The position numbers were made by a program, and so were the translations under genes. From UBA8514 sp034933685 (GTDB lineage: Bacteria; Bacillota; Clostridia; Lachnospirales; Anaerotignaceae): 64,000 nucleotides of DNA. A model generated the notes under the pieces. The model saw nothing but the letters and a program-made list of their open reading frames with translations. It ran no database searches and was not told the DNA's origin. Below are positions 23,631-32,649 of this stretch, piece by piece; the first letter of the stretch is position 1; every line of letters begins with the position of its first letter. The DNA lies in contig JAYFNB010000013.1 of the NCBI GenBank assembly GCA_034933685.1, positions 1 to 64,000 on the forward strand, written 5' to 3'.

Positions 23631-26546
23631 ATGAATTTTGAAATAAATTGTAGCTATTTTGGGTTTAAGCTTACAGAAAAACAGTATATAAATGATATTA
23701 ATAGTATTGCCCACGTATTTACCCATGAAAAAAGTGGAGCAAAGCTTTTTTATGCGCAAAATGATGATGACAATAAAGTTTTTTTTGTTTCTTTTAAAAC
23801 ACCACCACAGGATGATTGCGGTACAGCACATATTTTAGAGCATTCTGTGCTTTGCGGGTCAGCAAAGTATGTTGCAAAAGACCCATTTAATGAACTGATG
23901 AAAGGTTCTCTAAATACCTATTTAAATGCCCTAACCTATGCAGATAAAACTATGTATCCTGTAGCAAGCTGCAATCATGAGGACTTATATAACCTTATGG
24001 ATGTTTATTTGGATGCGGTATTTAATCCACAGGTAATAAAGGAAAAGAAAATATTTATGCAGGAAGGATGGCATTACGAACTTAACAATGCAAAAGAACC
24101 AATTACTATTAAAGGCGTTGTTTACAATGAGATGAAAGGTGCACTTTCCGGGTCTGAAAGAGTACTTAACAATGCTATTAATCAAAGTCTTTTTGCTGAT
24201 TCCATATACCGTTTTGAAAGCGGTGGCGACCCAGAAGCTATTCCACAGCTTACCTATGAGAAGTTTGTTGATTTCTACAATAAATATTACCATCCTTCTA
24301 ATAGCTTCTTTTATCTTTATGGAGATATGGACATTGAAAGATGCCTTAAACATATTAATGATGAATATTTAATTAAATATGATGCTGTAAATGTAGAAGT
24401 AAAAATACTTGACCAGCCGATGCACAATAGACCAGGTTTTGTTTCCGACACCTTTGCTGTACCTTGTGGTACAAAAACAGGTAAGGAAAGTATGCTTTCC
24501 CTTAACTTTATTACGGGTCATTCTACAGATCGTTTACTTTCCCTAAGCATGGATGTTTTAAGCTACATCCTTATGGAAACAGGAGCATCTCCGATTAAAA
24601 AAGTGCTTGTGGATAAAAAAATTGCAGAGAGCGCAGAGGGATGGTTTGACTCTTCAACTTACCAGATGGTATTCAGCATTGTTGCAAAAAATTCTTCCTG
24701 TCACAAAATAGGTTTGTTTAAGGACACTGTATACAGAACCCTTGAGGAAATTGTGGAAAATGGACTGGATAAGGATTTAATTAATTCGGCACTTAATTAT
24801 TATGAGTTTTTGCTTAAAGAAGCGGACTATGGCTACCGTCCAAAAGGGCTTGTATATGGTATGAACATGATGAAAGGATGGCTTCATGGCGAAAATCCAA
24901 TGGAGGCTTTAAAGGTTTGGAAATATTTTGAAACAATGCGTAAAGGTGCAGAAAATGGTTATTTTGAAAACTTGATTAAAACATATTTCCTAAATAATCC
25001 AAATTCCTCAATTGCGGCAGTGGCGGCAGAAGAAGGAAAACAGGAACTTTTGGAGGCAAGAAATCAGAAAAAACTTCAGAGACTGAAAGAGGATATGAGC
25101 CAAGAAAGCATATTACAGCTTATTAATGAAACAAAAGATTTGATTGAATATCAAAGTAGCGGTGATACTAAAGAGGTTATAGAAAAAATACCAACCCTCT
25201 CTAAAAAAGATATTGATAAAAAAGCAAGCTTTGACGATTATCAGTATCTTGAAAATAACGGCGTAAAGGAACTTTTTTTACCCTTGAACACAAATGGAAT
25301 TGTGTACACAAAACTTATGTTTGCAACAGATACCGTGCCCACAGAACTTGTGCCTTATGTAGGACTTTTAGGTAGAGTATTGGGCAAGCTGGATACCGAA
25401 AAATTTGATTACGAAAAATTATCCACTCAAACAGATATGTTTACAGGCGGAATTTATGGCAGGCTTGAAGTATATAGCAAAGATGAAAGTGTAATACCTG
25501 TGCTAAGCATTAGTGCAAAGACGCTTATGCATAATATAGAGAAAATGATTGAAATAATTCAGCAGATAATTTTTGAAACAAATTTTGATATGCATTGCAG
25601 TCTTTCAAAAATTGTGCTAAATTTAAAGGCAGAATATGAAAGACATTTTGATAACAACGGTCATCTTTCAGCAATAAGTAGATGTTTAGCACTTTTTGAT
25701 GAGGCAGGGGCTTACAAAGATGCTGCAGCCGGAATTGCATTTAACGACTTTTTAATTAAAGCCAATGACAATCTTAGAGAGACTGCTGAAGGTCTAAAAA
25801 AAGTTGCAAAACTTGTGTTTGCCAAAGAAAACCTTTTGCTTGCAACGGCCACAGATGAAAACGACATTGAAAAAGTGCGAGAAATGCTTTATTTAATAGT
25901 AAACAAATTGCCTGTAAGAGTATCTAAAAAGGAAACAGTAAGCCTTGTTAAAAACATAGGCGCAGAGGCTGTGGAAAATGGTGCAAAAGTTGTTTACAAT
26001 GCGAAGGCAGCAAATTTCATTAAAGCTGGTTTTAAATACAGCGGTAAAATGAATGTTATTAAAAACATTGTAAACACAGAGTATTTGTGGAACGAGGTGC
26101 GTGTTAAGGGTGGAGCGTATGGTTGTGGATGTAACTTCAGCCGCAACGGAATTGTTTACGCATATTCATATCGTGACCCTAATGTTAAAGAAACCTTTGA
26201 TAATTTTGATAACATTGGAAATTTTATAAATAAGCTTACCCTTAGTGATAAAGAAATTACAAAATATACCCTTGGAGCAATAAATGTTATTGATAGACCA
26301 AAAAGTAAGGCTGATAGACTTGAACTTATGGTTGCAAGGTATTATAATGGTTTAACAAAGGAAGATGTGCAAAGAGAACGAGACGAAATTCTTTCTGTAA
26401 CTGAAAAAGATGTGAAGGAATATGCACAACTTTTCAGTGCAGTTATGAGGTACGGGGCAATTTGTACCTTTGGAAGTGAAACAAAAATTAACGAGAATAA
26501 ATCGCTTTATGAACAAACAAGAAGACTTTATAATAAGTGTAAATAG
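23631..26546 (+). CDS. M16C insulinase-family metalloprotease (presequence protease-like)
   Basis: The 971-residue cytosolic zinc protease has the inverted HXXEH motif His67-Ile-Leu-Glu70-His71 (HILEH) in the N-terminal domain. The distal zinc Glu lies near residue 150 (VVYNEMKGALS). Length and the four-domain layout fit PreP/falcilysin-type enzymes that degrade short peptides in an enclosed chamber. The C-terminal RVKGGAYGCG segment carries the conserved Arg/Tyr substrate-binding region. The frame is open from GTG 23604, but AAAGGGG favours ATG 23631. It is followed closely by the YgjP-like protein gene. Confidence 0.9.
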   Translation: MNFEINCSYFGFKLTEKQYINDINSIAHVFTHEKSGAKLFYAQNDDDNKVFFVSFKTPPQDDCGTAHILEHSVLCGSAKYVAKDPFNELMKGSLNTYLNALTYADKTMYPVASCNHEDLYNLMDVYLDAVFNPQVIKEKKIFMQEGWHYELNNAKEPITIKGVVYNEMKGALSGSERVLNNAINQSLFADSIYRFESGGDPEAIPQLTYEKFVDFYNKYYHPSNSFFYLYGDMDIERCLKHINDEYLIKYDAVNVEVKILDQPMHNRPGFVSDTFAVPCGTKTGKESMLSLNFITGHSTDRLLSLSMDVLSYILMETGASPIKKVLVDKKIAESAEGWFDSSTYQMVFSIVAKNSSCHKIGLFKDTVYRTLEEIVENGLDKDLINSALNYYEFLLKEADYGYRPKGLVYGMNMMKGWLHGENPMEALKVWKYFETMRKGAENGYFENLIKTYFLNNPNSSIAAVAAEEGKQELLEARNQKKLQRLKEDMSQESILQLINETKDLIEYQSSGDTKEVIEKIPTLSKKDIDKKASFDDYQYLENNGVKELFLPLNTNGIVYTKLMFATDTVPTELVPYVGLLGRVLGKLDTEKFDYEKLSTQTDMFTGGIYGRLEVYSKDESVIPVLSISAKTLMHNIEKMIEIIQQIIFETNFDMHCSLSKIVLNLKAEYERHFDNNGHLSAISRCLALFDEAGAYKDAAAGIAFNDFLIKANDNLRETAEGLKKVAKLVFAKENLLLATATDENDIEKVREMLYLIVNKLPVRVSKKETVSLVKNIGAEAVENGAKVVYNAKAANFIKAGFKYSGKMNVIKNIVNTEYLWNEVRVKGGAYGCGCNFSRNGIVYAYSYRDPNVKETFDNFDNIGNFINKLTLSDKEITKYTLGAINVIDRPKSKADRLELMVARYYNGLTKEDVQRERDEILSVTEKDVKEYAQLFSAVMRYGAICTFGSETKINENKSLYEQTRRLYNKCK

Positions 26547-26560
26547 TAAAGGTGAGTAAG

Positions 26561-27280
26561 TTGAGCAAAAAAACCATACAATATTGCGGTATACCAATTG
26601 AATATACACTTACAAGAAAGCCTGTAAAAAACATGAATGTAAGAATTAATGAAAAAGGAGAAATACGTGTTTCGGCAAGAAGTGGGCTTCCTTTGGAAGA
26701 AATAAATGGGTTTATTGAAAGTAAGGCTGAATGGATTATCCGAACTTTAGCGGCTGTTGAAAGGTACAACATGGCAAAGCCAGACAGCGAAATATATGAA
26801 GGAAAAAAATGCTACTATTTGGGTGAGTCCTGCTTGGTAGAAATAAAACAAAGTGATGTAGATTTTATAAAAAAAGATGAAGCCATTATTACTATTTTTT
26901 CAACACAGCCAGATAGAAGAGATATTGTTAAACTTCAATATTTAAGTTGGTTAAAAAAGGAAGCGACTACTGTTTTCATTAATTCTGTTATAAGAATGCA
27001 CAGCCTTGCTGAAAAAGAAAATATCCCAATGCCAGAAATTAGCATAAGGAATATGAAAACGCGCTGGGGAAGTTGTAACCCAAGAAAACAAAAAATAACC
27101 CTTAACTTGCAGTTAATGAAGGCAGACCTAGAGTGTATTGACCATGTGGTGTTGCATGAACTTATGCACTTTAAATATTCAAATCATGGAAAAGAATTTT
27201 ATGCGTTGATTGATAAATATATGTCAGACTGGAAAGAACGCAGAGAGCGATTAAACGAAAAATACAAAGACGGAATATAA
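26561..27280 (+). CDS. YgjP/SprT-like M48-family zinc metallopeptidase domain protein
   Basis: The 239-residue protein contains the zinc motif HELMHFKYSNHGKEF near the C-terminus, preceded by RWGSCN, the signature of the YgjP (DUF45) family. An N-terminal beta-rich region (YTLTRKPVKNMNVRI) is also typical. Its substrate is unknown. AAAGGTGAG overlaps a GTG at 26552, so TTG 26561 with normal spacing is preferred; both give the same core. It is probably co-transcribed with the upstream M16C protease gene and ends at a terminator. Confidence 0.82.
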   Translation: MSKKTIQYCGIPIEYTLTRKPVKNMNVRINEKGEIRVSARSGLPLEEINGFIESKAEWIIRTLAAVERYNMAKPDSEIYEGKKCYYLGESCLVEIKQSDVDFIKKDEAIITIFSTQPDRRDIVKLQYLSWLKKEATTVFINSVIRMHSLAEKENIPMPEISIRNMKTRWGSCNPRKQKITLNLQLMKADLECIDHVVLHELMHFKYSNHGKEFYALIDKYMSDWKERRERLNEKYKDGI

Positions 27281-27289
27281 ATAAGAAAA

Positions 27290-27324
27290 GTTGTTATCCT
27301 AATGACAGGATGACAGCTTTTTTT
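27290..27324 (+). terminator. Terminator after the YgjP-like gene
   Basis: GTTGTTATCCT (27290-27300) pairs with AGGATGACAGC (27307-27317), with two G-T pairs, followed by seven Ts. Confidence 0.85.
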
Positions 27325-27353
27325 GTTTGCAAACCCTTAAATTAGCTGGATAA

Positions 27354-27445
27354 TGGTCAGACCATGAGTGTAACATGGTATTGCTGTTTAAAATATGTGT
27401 CGAAAAATGAACCCAAAAAGGCCATAATTTTTTGTGTGGTCTGAC
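27354..27445. promoter_or_regulatory. Cluster of inverted repeats, operator-like
   Basis: TGGTCAGACCA (27354-27364) is an 11-bp palindrome that fits the FadR-type GntR operator pattern TNGTNNNACNA. ACCATG-N7-CATGGT (27361-27379) overlaps it. A second related half, TGGTCTGAC, occurs at 27437-27445 and is the exact complement of GTCAGACCA. A weak hairpin GGTCT/AGACC follows at 27438-27455. All lie about 120-230 bp upstream of the promoter of the unknown operon at 27708. The rest of 27325-27560 shows no credible coding sequence. The GntR link is inference; there is no regulator gene here. Confidence 0.45.
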
Positions 27446-27563
27446 AGGTAAGACCGAGCTTTTATACTTATTTTTTTAATATATAATTTGATGTTTATTT
27501 AACAATGTGAAATATTTAATTAAAAAAATAGGCTGAAAACCTTGAATTTATGGTGTTTTAGTA

Positions 27564-27592
27564 TTGACGTTTGCATATACCTTTGGTAGTAT
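27564..27592 (+). promoter_or_regulatory. Promoter of the unknown LarA-type operon
   Basis: TTGACG (27564-27569), 17 bp and TAGTAT (27587-27592). A perfect palindrome CGTATATACG sits at 27622-27631 in the early leader, a position suited to repression. Confidence 0.5.
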
Positions 27593-27707
27593 TGAAGATG
27601 AAGAAATAAAGAAAGTCGGTTCGTATATACGGATTGCGTTTCTGAAAAACTAACAGAGCATAGTATGAAGAAGTTATTTGCTGAGAACAGCAGAAAGGGC
27701 GATTAAT

Positions 27708-28088
27708 ATGAAATTAATGCATACGAAATTACCTGAATTTTTAAAAAAAATGAAGGTAGCGGCAACTGAAAGCAATTGTCCAAAGGAAATTACAATAAGA
27801 GGACTTGAAAATCTTACATCTGCAAAGATGCAGTCACTTAGAACTGGCAGAATTGAACATGCTGTTGGTGAAATGACACTTAAAGAGGGCGTAGAAAAAA
27901 TAGATTTCGTTGTTATTCCACGTGTACCTGAAACTATGCACACAGTTATAATTAAAGGCATGGACAAAGACGGTAATGTAAAAAGCGCAATACTGGAGTT
28001 GGTAAACATCATTCATCCTACGGAGGAAGCAGAACTTATGGGCTGCGCAGATGTTGAAGACAGAAGACCAGGAATTGGCAGACACTAA
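27708..28088 (+). CDS. Unrecognised 126-residue protein, first gene of LarA-type operon
   Basis: The small soluble protein starts MKLMHTKLPEFLKKM and contains a central RTGRIEHAVGEMTL segment, then VVIPRVPETMHTVIIKGMDKDG and a C-terminal GCADVEDRRPGIGRH. I do not recognise the family. There is no signal peptide, no membrane segment and only one cysteine besides Cys24. ATG 27708 follows AAAGGG; the frame is open slightly upstream. It is 16 bp from the next gene and clearly in the same operon. Its N-terminal helix plus beta-rich remainder suggests a subunit or accessory protein of the larger 28105 product. Confidence 0.8.
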   Translation: MKLMHTKLPEFLKKMKVAATESNCPKEITIRGLENLTSAKMQSLRTGRIEHAVGEMTLKEGVEKIDFVVIPRVPETMHTVIIKGMDKDGNVKSAILELVNIIHPTEEAELMGCADVEDRRPGIGRH

Positions 28089-28104
28089 TAAGGAGGGAAT
28101 AACA

Positions 28105-29127
28105 ATGGCTAAATTAACATATAAAATGATTCCAGAAGGTATGCTTAAAGGCAAATATATACCTTTAAATATTGCATTTATAAACTTAAATGATGTAAAA
28201 GCTTGCGGCATTACACCAAAAGAGGCTTTTGAGGCTGTAGCGAAAACAGTTGAAGGCCCTGTTGGTATGAATATTTTTGACCCTGACTGCGTTACTACAA
28301 CAAGTGACGGTGTTATGGTAGATGGAACTACTGTATTTATGGCAGCAGCTGACAGGGGCATTATTAATAAAGATTTTGGTTACCTTGAAATGGTTGAAAT
28401 GCCTTATAGCGAAAAACTTATTGAAGAAGAACCTCACCTTTTGCAGTGGGATGCAAACTATAAGGGTAAAAAGCTTTTTAGAGGCCCAGACCCTCATACA
28501 AAATTAATTCCTGTACACAATGTTTGTATTTCAGGCCGTGCAAGCAATAACAATTCTGCAACAGAGATGATGAATATTGTTACCATGGAGGAAATCCTTC
28601 TTCCTATTCTTGGACAGCAGCAAATTATTGAAAACGGAGAAGTTGTTCTTGGACTTACAGGAGGCATAATTTCCGTTGGTATTGGTATGATTATGCCAGA
28701 AATGTATGGACGTGTATTCCCTACAAGACAGTTCCCGGCAGGTGAAACAGCCCATGGAAGCGGTATTTATGCACAAACACTTAAGGCACATATTCCATGC
28801 ATAGTTGCGGACAAGTCTGTTCTTGCAAAATATATTATAAGAGCATTACAGGCTGGTTGTATTCCTGGCAGAACTGTAGGTGCTTCACCAGCTGTGCTTG
28901 CTGTTGCAAAACATATGGGAATTGCTCCAGACTTTGAAAATATTACGGAAAAAGCATACGAAGAGCTTGCAAGTATTGGTTGCACAAAAGAATGGATGCA
29001 GGAAAAGGTGGAGATACTTACACCAGAAGAAATTATGCTTAAAGCAGACAATATTATACCTGGAATAGAGGATGCATCTAAATTTAAGGCTGAAGAGCTT
29101 GTGCAGGTAGTAACTGTAGAAGTTTAA
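28105..29127 (+). CDS. Unrecognised 340-residue protein in LarA-type operon
   Basis: The protein begins MAKLTYKMIPEGMLKGKYI. It contains VMVDGTTVFMAAADRG (near 70-85), HNVCISGRASNNNSATEMMN (near 140), a Gly-rich stretch LGLTGGIISVGIGMIMPEMYG (near 190-210), ETAHGSGIYAQTL and GRTVGASPAVLAVAKHMGI. The SGRASNNNSATEM and AHGSG regions look like ligand-binding loops. It shows no convincing similarity to the GrdE or PrdA reductase subunits I could recall, and has no selenocysteine codon. A strong AAGGAGGGA site precedes ATG 28105. It is probably the catalytic or substrate-binding part of the operon; function unknown. Confidence 0.85.
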   Translation: MAKLTYKMIPEGMLKGKYIPLNIAFINLNDVKACGITPKEAFEAVAKTVEGPVGMNIFDPDCVTTTSDGVMVDGTTVFMAAADRGIINKDFGYLEMVEMPYSEKLIEEEPHLLQWDANYKGKKLFRGPDPHTKLIPVHNVCISGRASNNNSATEMMNIVTMEEILLPILGQQQIIENGEVVLGLTGGIISVGIGMIMPEMYGRVFPTRQFPAGETAHGSGIYAQTLKAHIPCIVADKSVLAKYIIRALQAGCIPGRTVGASPAVLAVAKHMGIAPDFENITEKAYEELASIGCTKEWMQEKVEILTPEEIMLKADNIIPGIEDASKFKAEELVQVVTVEV

Positions 29128-29143
29128 GACGTGGTGATATGAA

Positions 29144-29503
29144 ATGGAAGATAACAAGGTAATTGTTCAAGTGGACAAGACTGTTATTAAAATAACTGGT
29201 ATACAAGTTAAGGGACTTAATATACAGGAGCTTGAAAAAATAATACTTGATAAACTGAAAAGCGTGGTTCGCATTATTGGTGTTACGGGTGAATCTATTG
29301 AGATGGATGTTTATGGTATTGAGGAAGAGGACGTGCTTAAAGAGGAGAATGGCCTTATAAAGGCTATTGCCGTTGCTGATGGCATTACAATTTCTGATAT
29401 TTCTCAAATTTCCTCTGTTGAAAAAATAAAAAGTGTTGATTTCAATAATTTGCCAGAGTATCATGAGGGTACATGCATGAAGGAGCGATGGCTTAATGTT
29501 TAA
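29144..29503 (+). CDS. Unrecognised 119-residue protein in LarA-type operon
   Basis: The small soluble protein starts MEDNKVIVQVDKTVIKITG and looks alpha/beta by alternating hydrophobics. It ends PEYHEGTCMKERWLNV with a His/Cys pair. I do not recognise the family. Its coding end overlaps the start of the MoCF-like gene by eight bases, so the two are translationally coupled and likely work together. ATG 29144 follows a GTGGTGA site; an earlier ATG at 29138 leads to a stop after seven codons. Confidence 0.75.
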   Translation: MEDNKVIVQVDKTVIKITGIQVKGLNIQELEKIILDKLKSVVRIIGVTGESIEMDVYGIEEEDVLKEENGLIKAIAVADGITISDISQISSVEKIKSVDFNNLPEYHEGTCMKERWLNV

Positions 29504-30011
29504 AAATGCCACCATAATACCAACGGGTGATGAGCTGAATGCAGGAATCGTGTTGGATACGGACAGCCCTATGCTTATGCAGACTTTGCTTGCCATAAAC
29601 GGTGGTGCGCATATAACACGTCTTGCCCCTGTTGTGGATAAAGAGAATCTAATAATAGATACAATAAAGAACATTGCAAACAATGGAAGTGACCTTATTG
29701 TTATGATAGGTGGAAGCGGTGGCGGACATCGTTACAGCAATACCTTAGGCAAGGACTATACACATTCATCCTTGGAACAGATTTTGGAAGACAAGTTTGC
29801 ACAGGAAATGTACGGAAAGAATGGGCACATGTGGTGCAAGCTTGTGATAGGCAAAATTGGAGATACCCTTGTTATAAATGTGCCAGGGCCATTTGACGAA
29901 GCAAAGGCGGCAATAGGTGCGTTTAAAACAGCCTATTCTAAAGATGAAGCAGACCTTGAAGGTATAAACAAATCAATGATGGAGGCCGTAAAGGCAAAGT
30001 ACGGTTTTTAA
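29496..30011 (+). CDS. MoCF/MoaB-fold molybdopterin-binding-like protein
   Basis: The 171-residue protein has the PTGDELNAG-VLDTDS start typical of MoeA/CinA/MoaB-type domains. IVMIGGSGGGHRYSNTLG (about 68-85) is the loop that binds molybdopterin or a nucleotide in that fold, and INVPGPFDEAKAA (about 127-139) matches the conserved Pro-Gly turn. It is a single domain without MoeA's other parts. In this operon it sits next to a LarA-type protein rather than molybdenum cofactor genes, so its ligand may be another nucleotide cofactor. That is speculation. AAGGAG lies inside the previous gene. Confidence 0.78.
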   Translation: MFKNATIIPTGDELNAGIVLDTDSPMLMQTLLAINGGAHITRLAPVVDKENLIIDTIKNIANNGSDLIVMIGGSGGGHRYSNTLGKDYTHSSLEQILEDKFAQEMYGKNGHMWCKLVIGKIGDTLVINVPGPFDEAKAAIGAFKTAYSKDEADLEGINKSMMEAVKAKYGF

Positions 30012-30053
30012 CAATAAATTTGTATTGCCTTAAATTTTTATAGGAGGTGCAAA

Positions 30054-31307
30054 ATGAGCTATTTAGTTGAGAATGCTGTGTACCCCAAAATGTATCGAAT
30101 AAAACAGCATATGAATGATGAAAAAATAACAGATATTCCTACGGAAGTTTTTAAACAGCTTGATTTAATAGGCTTAAGAGAGACTATTAAGCAAGACGCA
30201 CAAATAGGCGTTTGCAGTGGCAGCCGTGGAATTAATAATATAGCAGTAATAGTTGGTGCGGTGTGCGACTATGTAAGAAGTTGCAATGCAAAGCCTTTTA
30301 TTGTGCCGGCCATGGGAAGTCATGGCGGAGCAACAGCTGAAGGACAAAAGCATGTTTCTGAAAAATTCGGCATAAGCGAAGAAGCAATGGGCTGTGAAAT
30401 ACGTTCCTCTATGGAAACTGTTCAGTTTGAAGATACAGAATATGGCACACCTGTGTATTTTGACAAAATTGCATTTGAAAGCGATGGCGTAATTGTAGTT
30501 AACCGTGTTAAGCCGCATACAGATTTTACTGCCGATAACGAAAGCGGTATAGTAAAAATGCTGTCTGTTGGTCTTGGCAAGCAAAAAGGTGCAAGTGCAA
30601 TGCATGATAATGGTCTTGGCAGAACAATACCTGCAACAGCAAAGGTAATTATTAAAAATGCACCTATTATAGCTGGAATTGGTATTGTGGAAAACACAAA
30701 GGACGATACCTATATATTGCAGGGTGTAAAGCCAGAGAACTTTATTGAAGAGGATGCAAGATTGCTTAAAATAAGCTACGGGCAAGTACCAAAACTTCCT
30801 GCAGAAGATATTGACATACTTATTGTTAAAGAAATGGGCAAGCAATACAGCGGAACAGGAATGGATACAAAAACAATTGGCAGAATGAAAATTTTTGGAG
30901 AAAAAGAACCAGTTGCACCACGTGCTAAAAAGTTGGTTACTCTTCGCCTATCTAAGGATTCATATGGAAATGCTTTAGGCATTGGCCTTGCTGATATAAC
31001 CGTAAAAAAATTGGCGGATTCAATAGATTATGAGGCAATGTATTCTAACTTGGTAACAACAACCTTTCTTGAAAGAGGCAAAGTTCCTGTTCATTTTGAT
31101 ACTGAAAAAGAAGCAGTGGATGTTGCGTTCAGAACCATCGGAAACGTTGATCCGGCTAAAGCAAGGGTTATGATTATTGAAAACACCCTTCATCTTGGCA
31201 AAGTTCTTGTTTCCGAAAGTATTTATAATGACATTAAAGACAAGGTAGAACTTGTTGAGGAAGATGTTAAAATGAATTTTGATGATAGCGGATTACTTAC
31301 TATATAA
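30054..31307 (+). CDS. LarA-superfamily (nickel-pincer cofactor type) racemase/epimerase-like protein
   Basis: The 417-residue protein has the DUF2088/LarA N-terminal domain. Its marks are CSGSRGINN, PAMGSHGGATAEGQ (about 83-96), VNRVKPHTDFTADNESGIVKML (about 152-173) and GLGKQKGASAMH. The second half has a KEMGKQYSGTGMDTKTIGR segment. Characterised LarA enzymes use a nickel-pincer nucleotide to racemise 2-hydroxy acids. No LarB, LarC or LarE cofactor genes are in the window. A good AGGAGGTGC site precedes the ATG and it is the last gene before a terminator. The substrate is unknown. Confidence 0.85.
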   Translation: MSYLVENAVYPKMYRIKQHMNDEKITDIPTEVFKQLDLIGLRETIKQDAQIGVCSGSRGINNIAVIVGAVCDYVRSCNAKPFIVPAMGSHGGATAEGQKHVSEKFGISEEAMGCEIRSSMETVQFEDTEYGTPVYFDKIAFESDGVIVVNRVKPHTDFTADNESGIVKMLSVGLGKQKGASAMHDNGLGRTIPATAKVIIKNAPIIAGIGIVENTKDDTYILQGVKPENFIEEDARLLKISYGQVPKLPAEDIDILIVKEMGKQYSGTGMDTKTIGRMKIFGEKEPVAPRAKKLVTLRLSKDSYGNALGIGLADITVKKLADSIDYEAMYSNLVTTTFLERGKVPVHFDTEKEAVDVAFRTIGNVDPAKARVMIIENTLHLGKVLVSESIYNDIKDKVELVEEDVKMNFDDSGLLTI

Positions 31308-31320
31308 AAAATTAAATGAA

Positions 31321-31357
31321 ACGACCTTGGGATAGCATCTCAAGGCCGTTTTTTGTG
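31321..31357 (+). terminator. Terminator of the LarA-type operon
   Basis: ACGACCTTGGGAT-agc-ATCTCAAGGCCGT forms a long stem with two imperfect positions (31321-31350) and is followed by six Ts. Confidence 0.9.
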
Positions 31358-31405
31358 TATAAATTATTAATTATCTTAAAAAGGCCCTAAGAATTTCAAT
31401 CTTAG

Positions 31406-31434
31406 TTGACACTTATGGGCGTAGAATGTAAAAT
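31406..31434 (+). promoter_or_regulatory. Promoter of the LysM gene
   Basis: A perfect TTGACA (31406-31411), 17 bp and TAAAAT (31429-31434). It drives the LysM-domain gene and likely rho. Confidence 0.8.
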
Positions 31435-31506
31435 ACTTAAGATAGGGTATTTATGCGTAGAAAAATTTTATTATTATACCCTAATGATACACAAAGGAGG
31501 TTCTGT

Positions 31507-32625
31507 ATGGACGGAGAAAGAATTGACAATAATATGAATACACAAAAAAGTGGCGATGATGGTGTTTTTGAAGATTTTCCTAAAGAAATAGTTCACCTCT
31601 TGATGAAGTCGCATCCTATAAAATTAGATGAGCAAGATAGTGAGTTTTCCACAATGTCAAGCCGTGAAGAAATACGTGCGGCAAGAAAGCATAGACTTGA
31701 GGAGGCAAAAAAAGAATATACTCATGCTGAAAAGGAAGCTAAAGTTAAAAGACATGAAATTGTAGAAAAACAGCTTGAACAGACAGAAGAGATGGGGCAG
31801 CCAGATTTTAACCAAACAATGGCAGTTATCCTTGATGACGATGATGACGATATGGTTCAGCTAGTTAGGCACAAAAGCCGTAAAAAAGGCTATGCTAAAG
31901 GTTTTTCTACAAAAACAACAGTGCAGTTTGAAGAAATCGAAAGAACAGTGAAGACTGAAAAAACACCTCGACCAAATATTAAAAAAGAAGGACCACTTAC
32001 TGAAACAGAAGAAAATGAAACATCAGAGCGTACTGGAATGCCAGAAAGAAAAAAAATATTTGATGCCTATGAAGAAAGTGAAGAAAATCCTGTAGATAAA
32101 AAGAGTATATTGGATAGTTTTTTTGGTGATAACGATGATTATGAATATGACAGCGACGAAAAGAGAATAAAAGCAAAAAACATCGTTATGGTGGGCGGAA
32201 TTGTTCTTGCATTGGTTTTTGCAGTGCTTTTCATTAAAACTATTTCACTTACGGGGAAACTTAACAAGGCCGAAACTAAAATTCAAGCATATGAAGAAAT
32301 TCAGGCAAAGAATGAGGAGCTAAAGCTGAATGTCCTTACTCTTGAAGAAGAAGTTGGAAAGCTTAAAAGCGGTGAAACAGAAGATGAAACAACAATGCCT
32401 ACAGATGAAGTTGTTGGAAAAACTACTGAAAAAAAAGAAGAAGCTGAGAAAACTCTAGCAGGGGACTTTGATACATATACAGTGGTAGATGGTGACAGTT
32501 ATTGGATAATTGCTGCTAAGGTTTATGGCAATGGTGCGCTATATCAAAAAATTCTTGATTTTAACAATTTAACAGAAAATGATAAAATTAAACCTGGTGA
32601 AGTATTAAAAATACCAAAACAATAA
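31507..32625 (+). CDS. Single-pass membrane protein with C-terminal LysM domain
   Basis: The 372-residue protein has a long charged, probably disordered N-terminal half (about 1-225) with a DDDDDD run near 112. One membrane helix follows (about 231-250, VMVGGIVLALVFAVLFI). Then come a coiled coil (about 255-300) and a LysM domain at 325-372 (TYTVVDGDSYWIIAAKVYG). LysM would bind peptidoglycan outside the membrane while the acidic half stays in the cytoplasm. ATG 31507 follows AAAGGAGG; the open frame extends upstream without support. It lies 24 bp before rho and has its own consensus promoter. The function is not known. Confidence 0.82.
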   Translation: MDGERIDNNMNTQKSGDDGVFEDFPKEIVHLLMKSHPIKLDEQDSEFSTMSSREEIRAARKHRLEEAKKEYTHAEKEAKVKRHEIVEKQLEQTEEMGQPDFNQTMAVILDDDDDDMVQLVRHKSRKKGYAKGFSTKTTVQFEEIERTVKTEKTPRPNIKKEGPLTETEENETSERTGMPERKKIFDAYEESEENPVDKKSILDSFFGDNDDYEYDSDEKRIKAKNIVMVGGIVLALVFAVLFIKTISLTGKLNKAETKIQAYEEIQAKNEELKLNVLTLEEEVGKLKSGETEDETTMPTDEVVGKTTEKKEEAEKTLAGDFDTYTVVDGDSYWIIAAKVYGNGALYQKILDFNNLTENDKIKPGEVLKIPKQ

Positions 32626-32649
32626 AAATGGAAGTATACGGAGGCTTTT

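Noticed and set aside
27354..27460. Nickel/cobalt riboswitch upstream of the LarA-type operon
   Set aside because: The inverted repeats do not match the NiCo consensus that I know, and they lie upstream of the predicted promoter, so they would not be in the transcript.
27708..29127. Unknown pair as glycine or D-proline reductase subunits (GrdE/PrdA-like)
   Set aside because: The motifs I recall for those subunits, and any selenocysteine or pyruvoyl cleavage site, are not visible; only the gene-size pattern is similar.
29084..29683. 199-residue minus-strand ORF opposite the LarA-type operon
   Set aside because: It overlaps three well-supported coding regions on the other strand and has no ribosome site; it is a reading-frame shadow.
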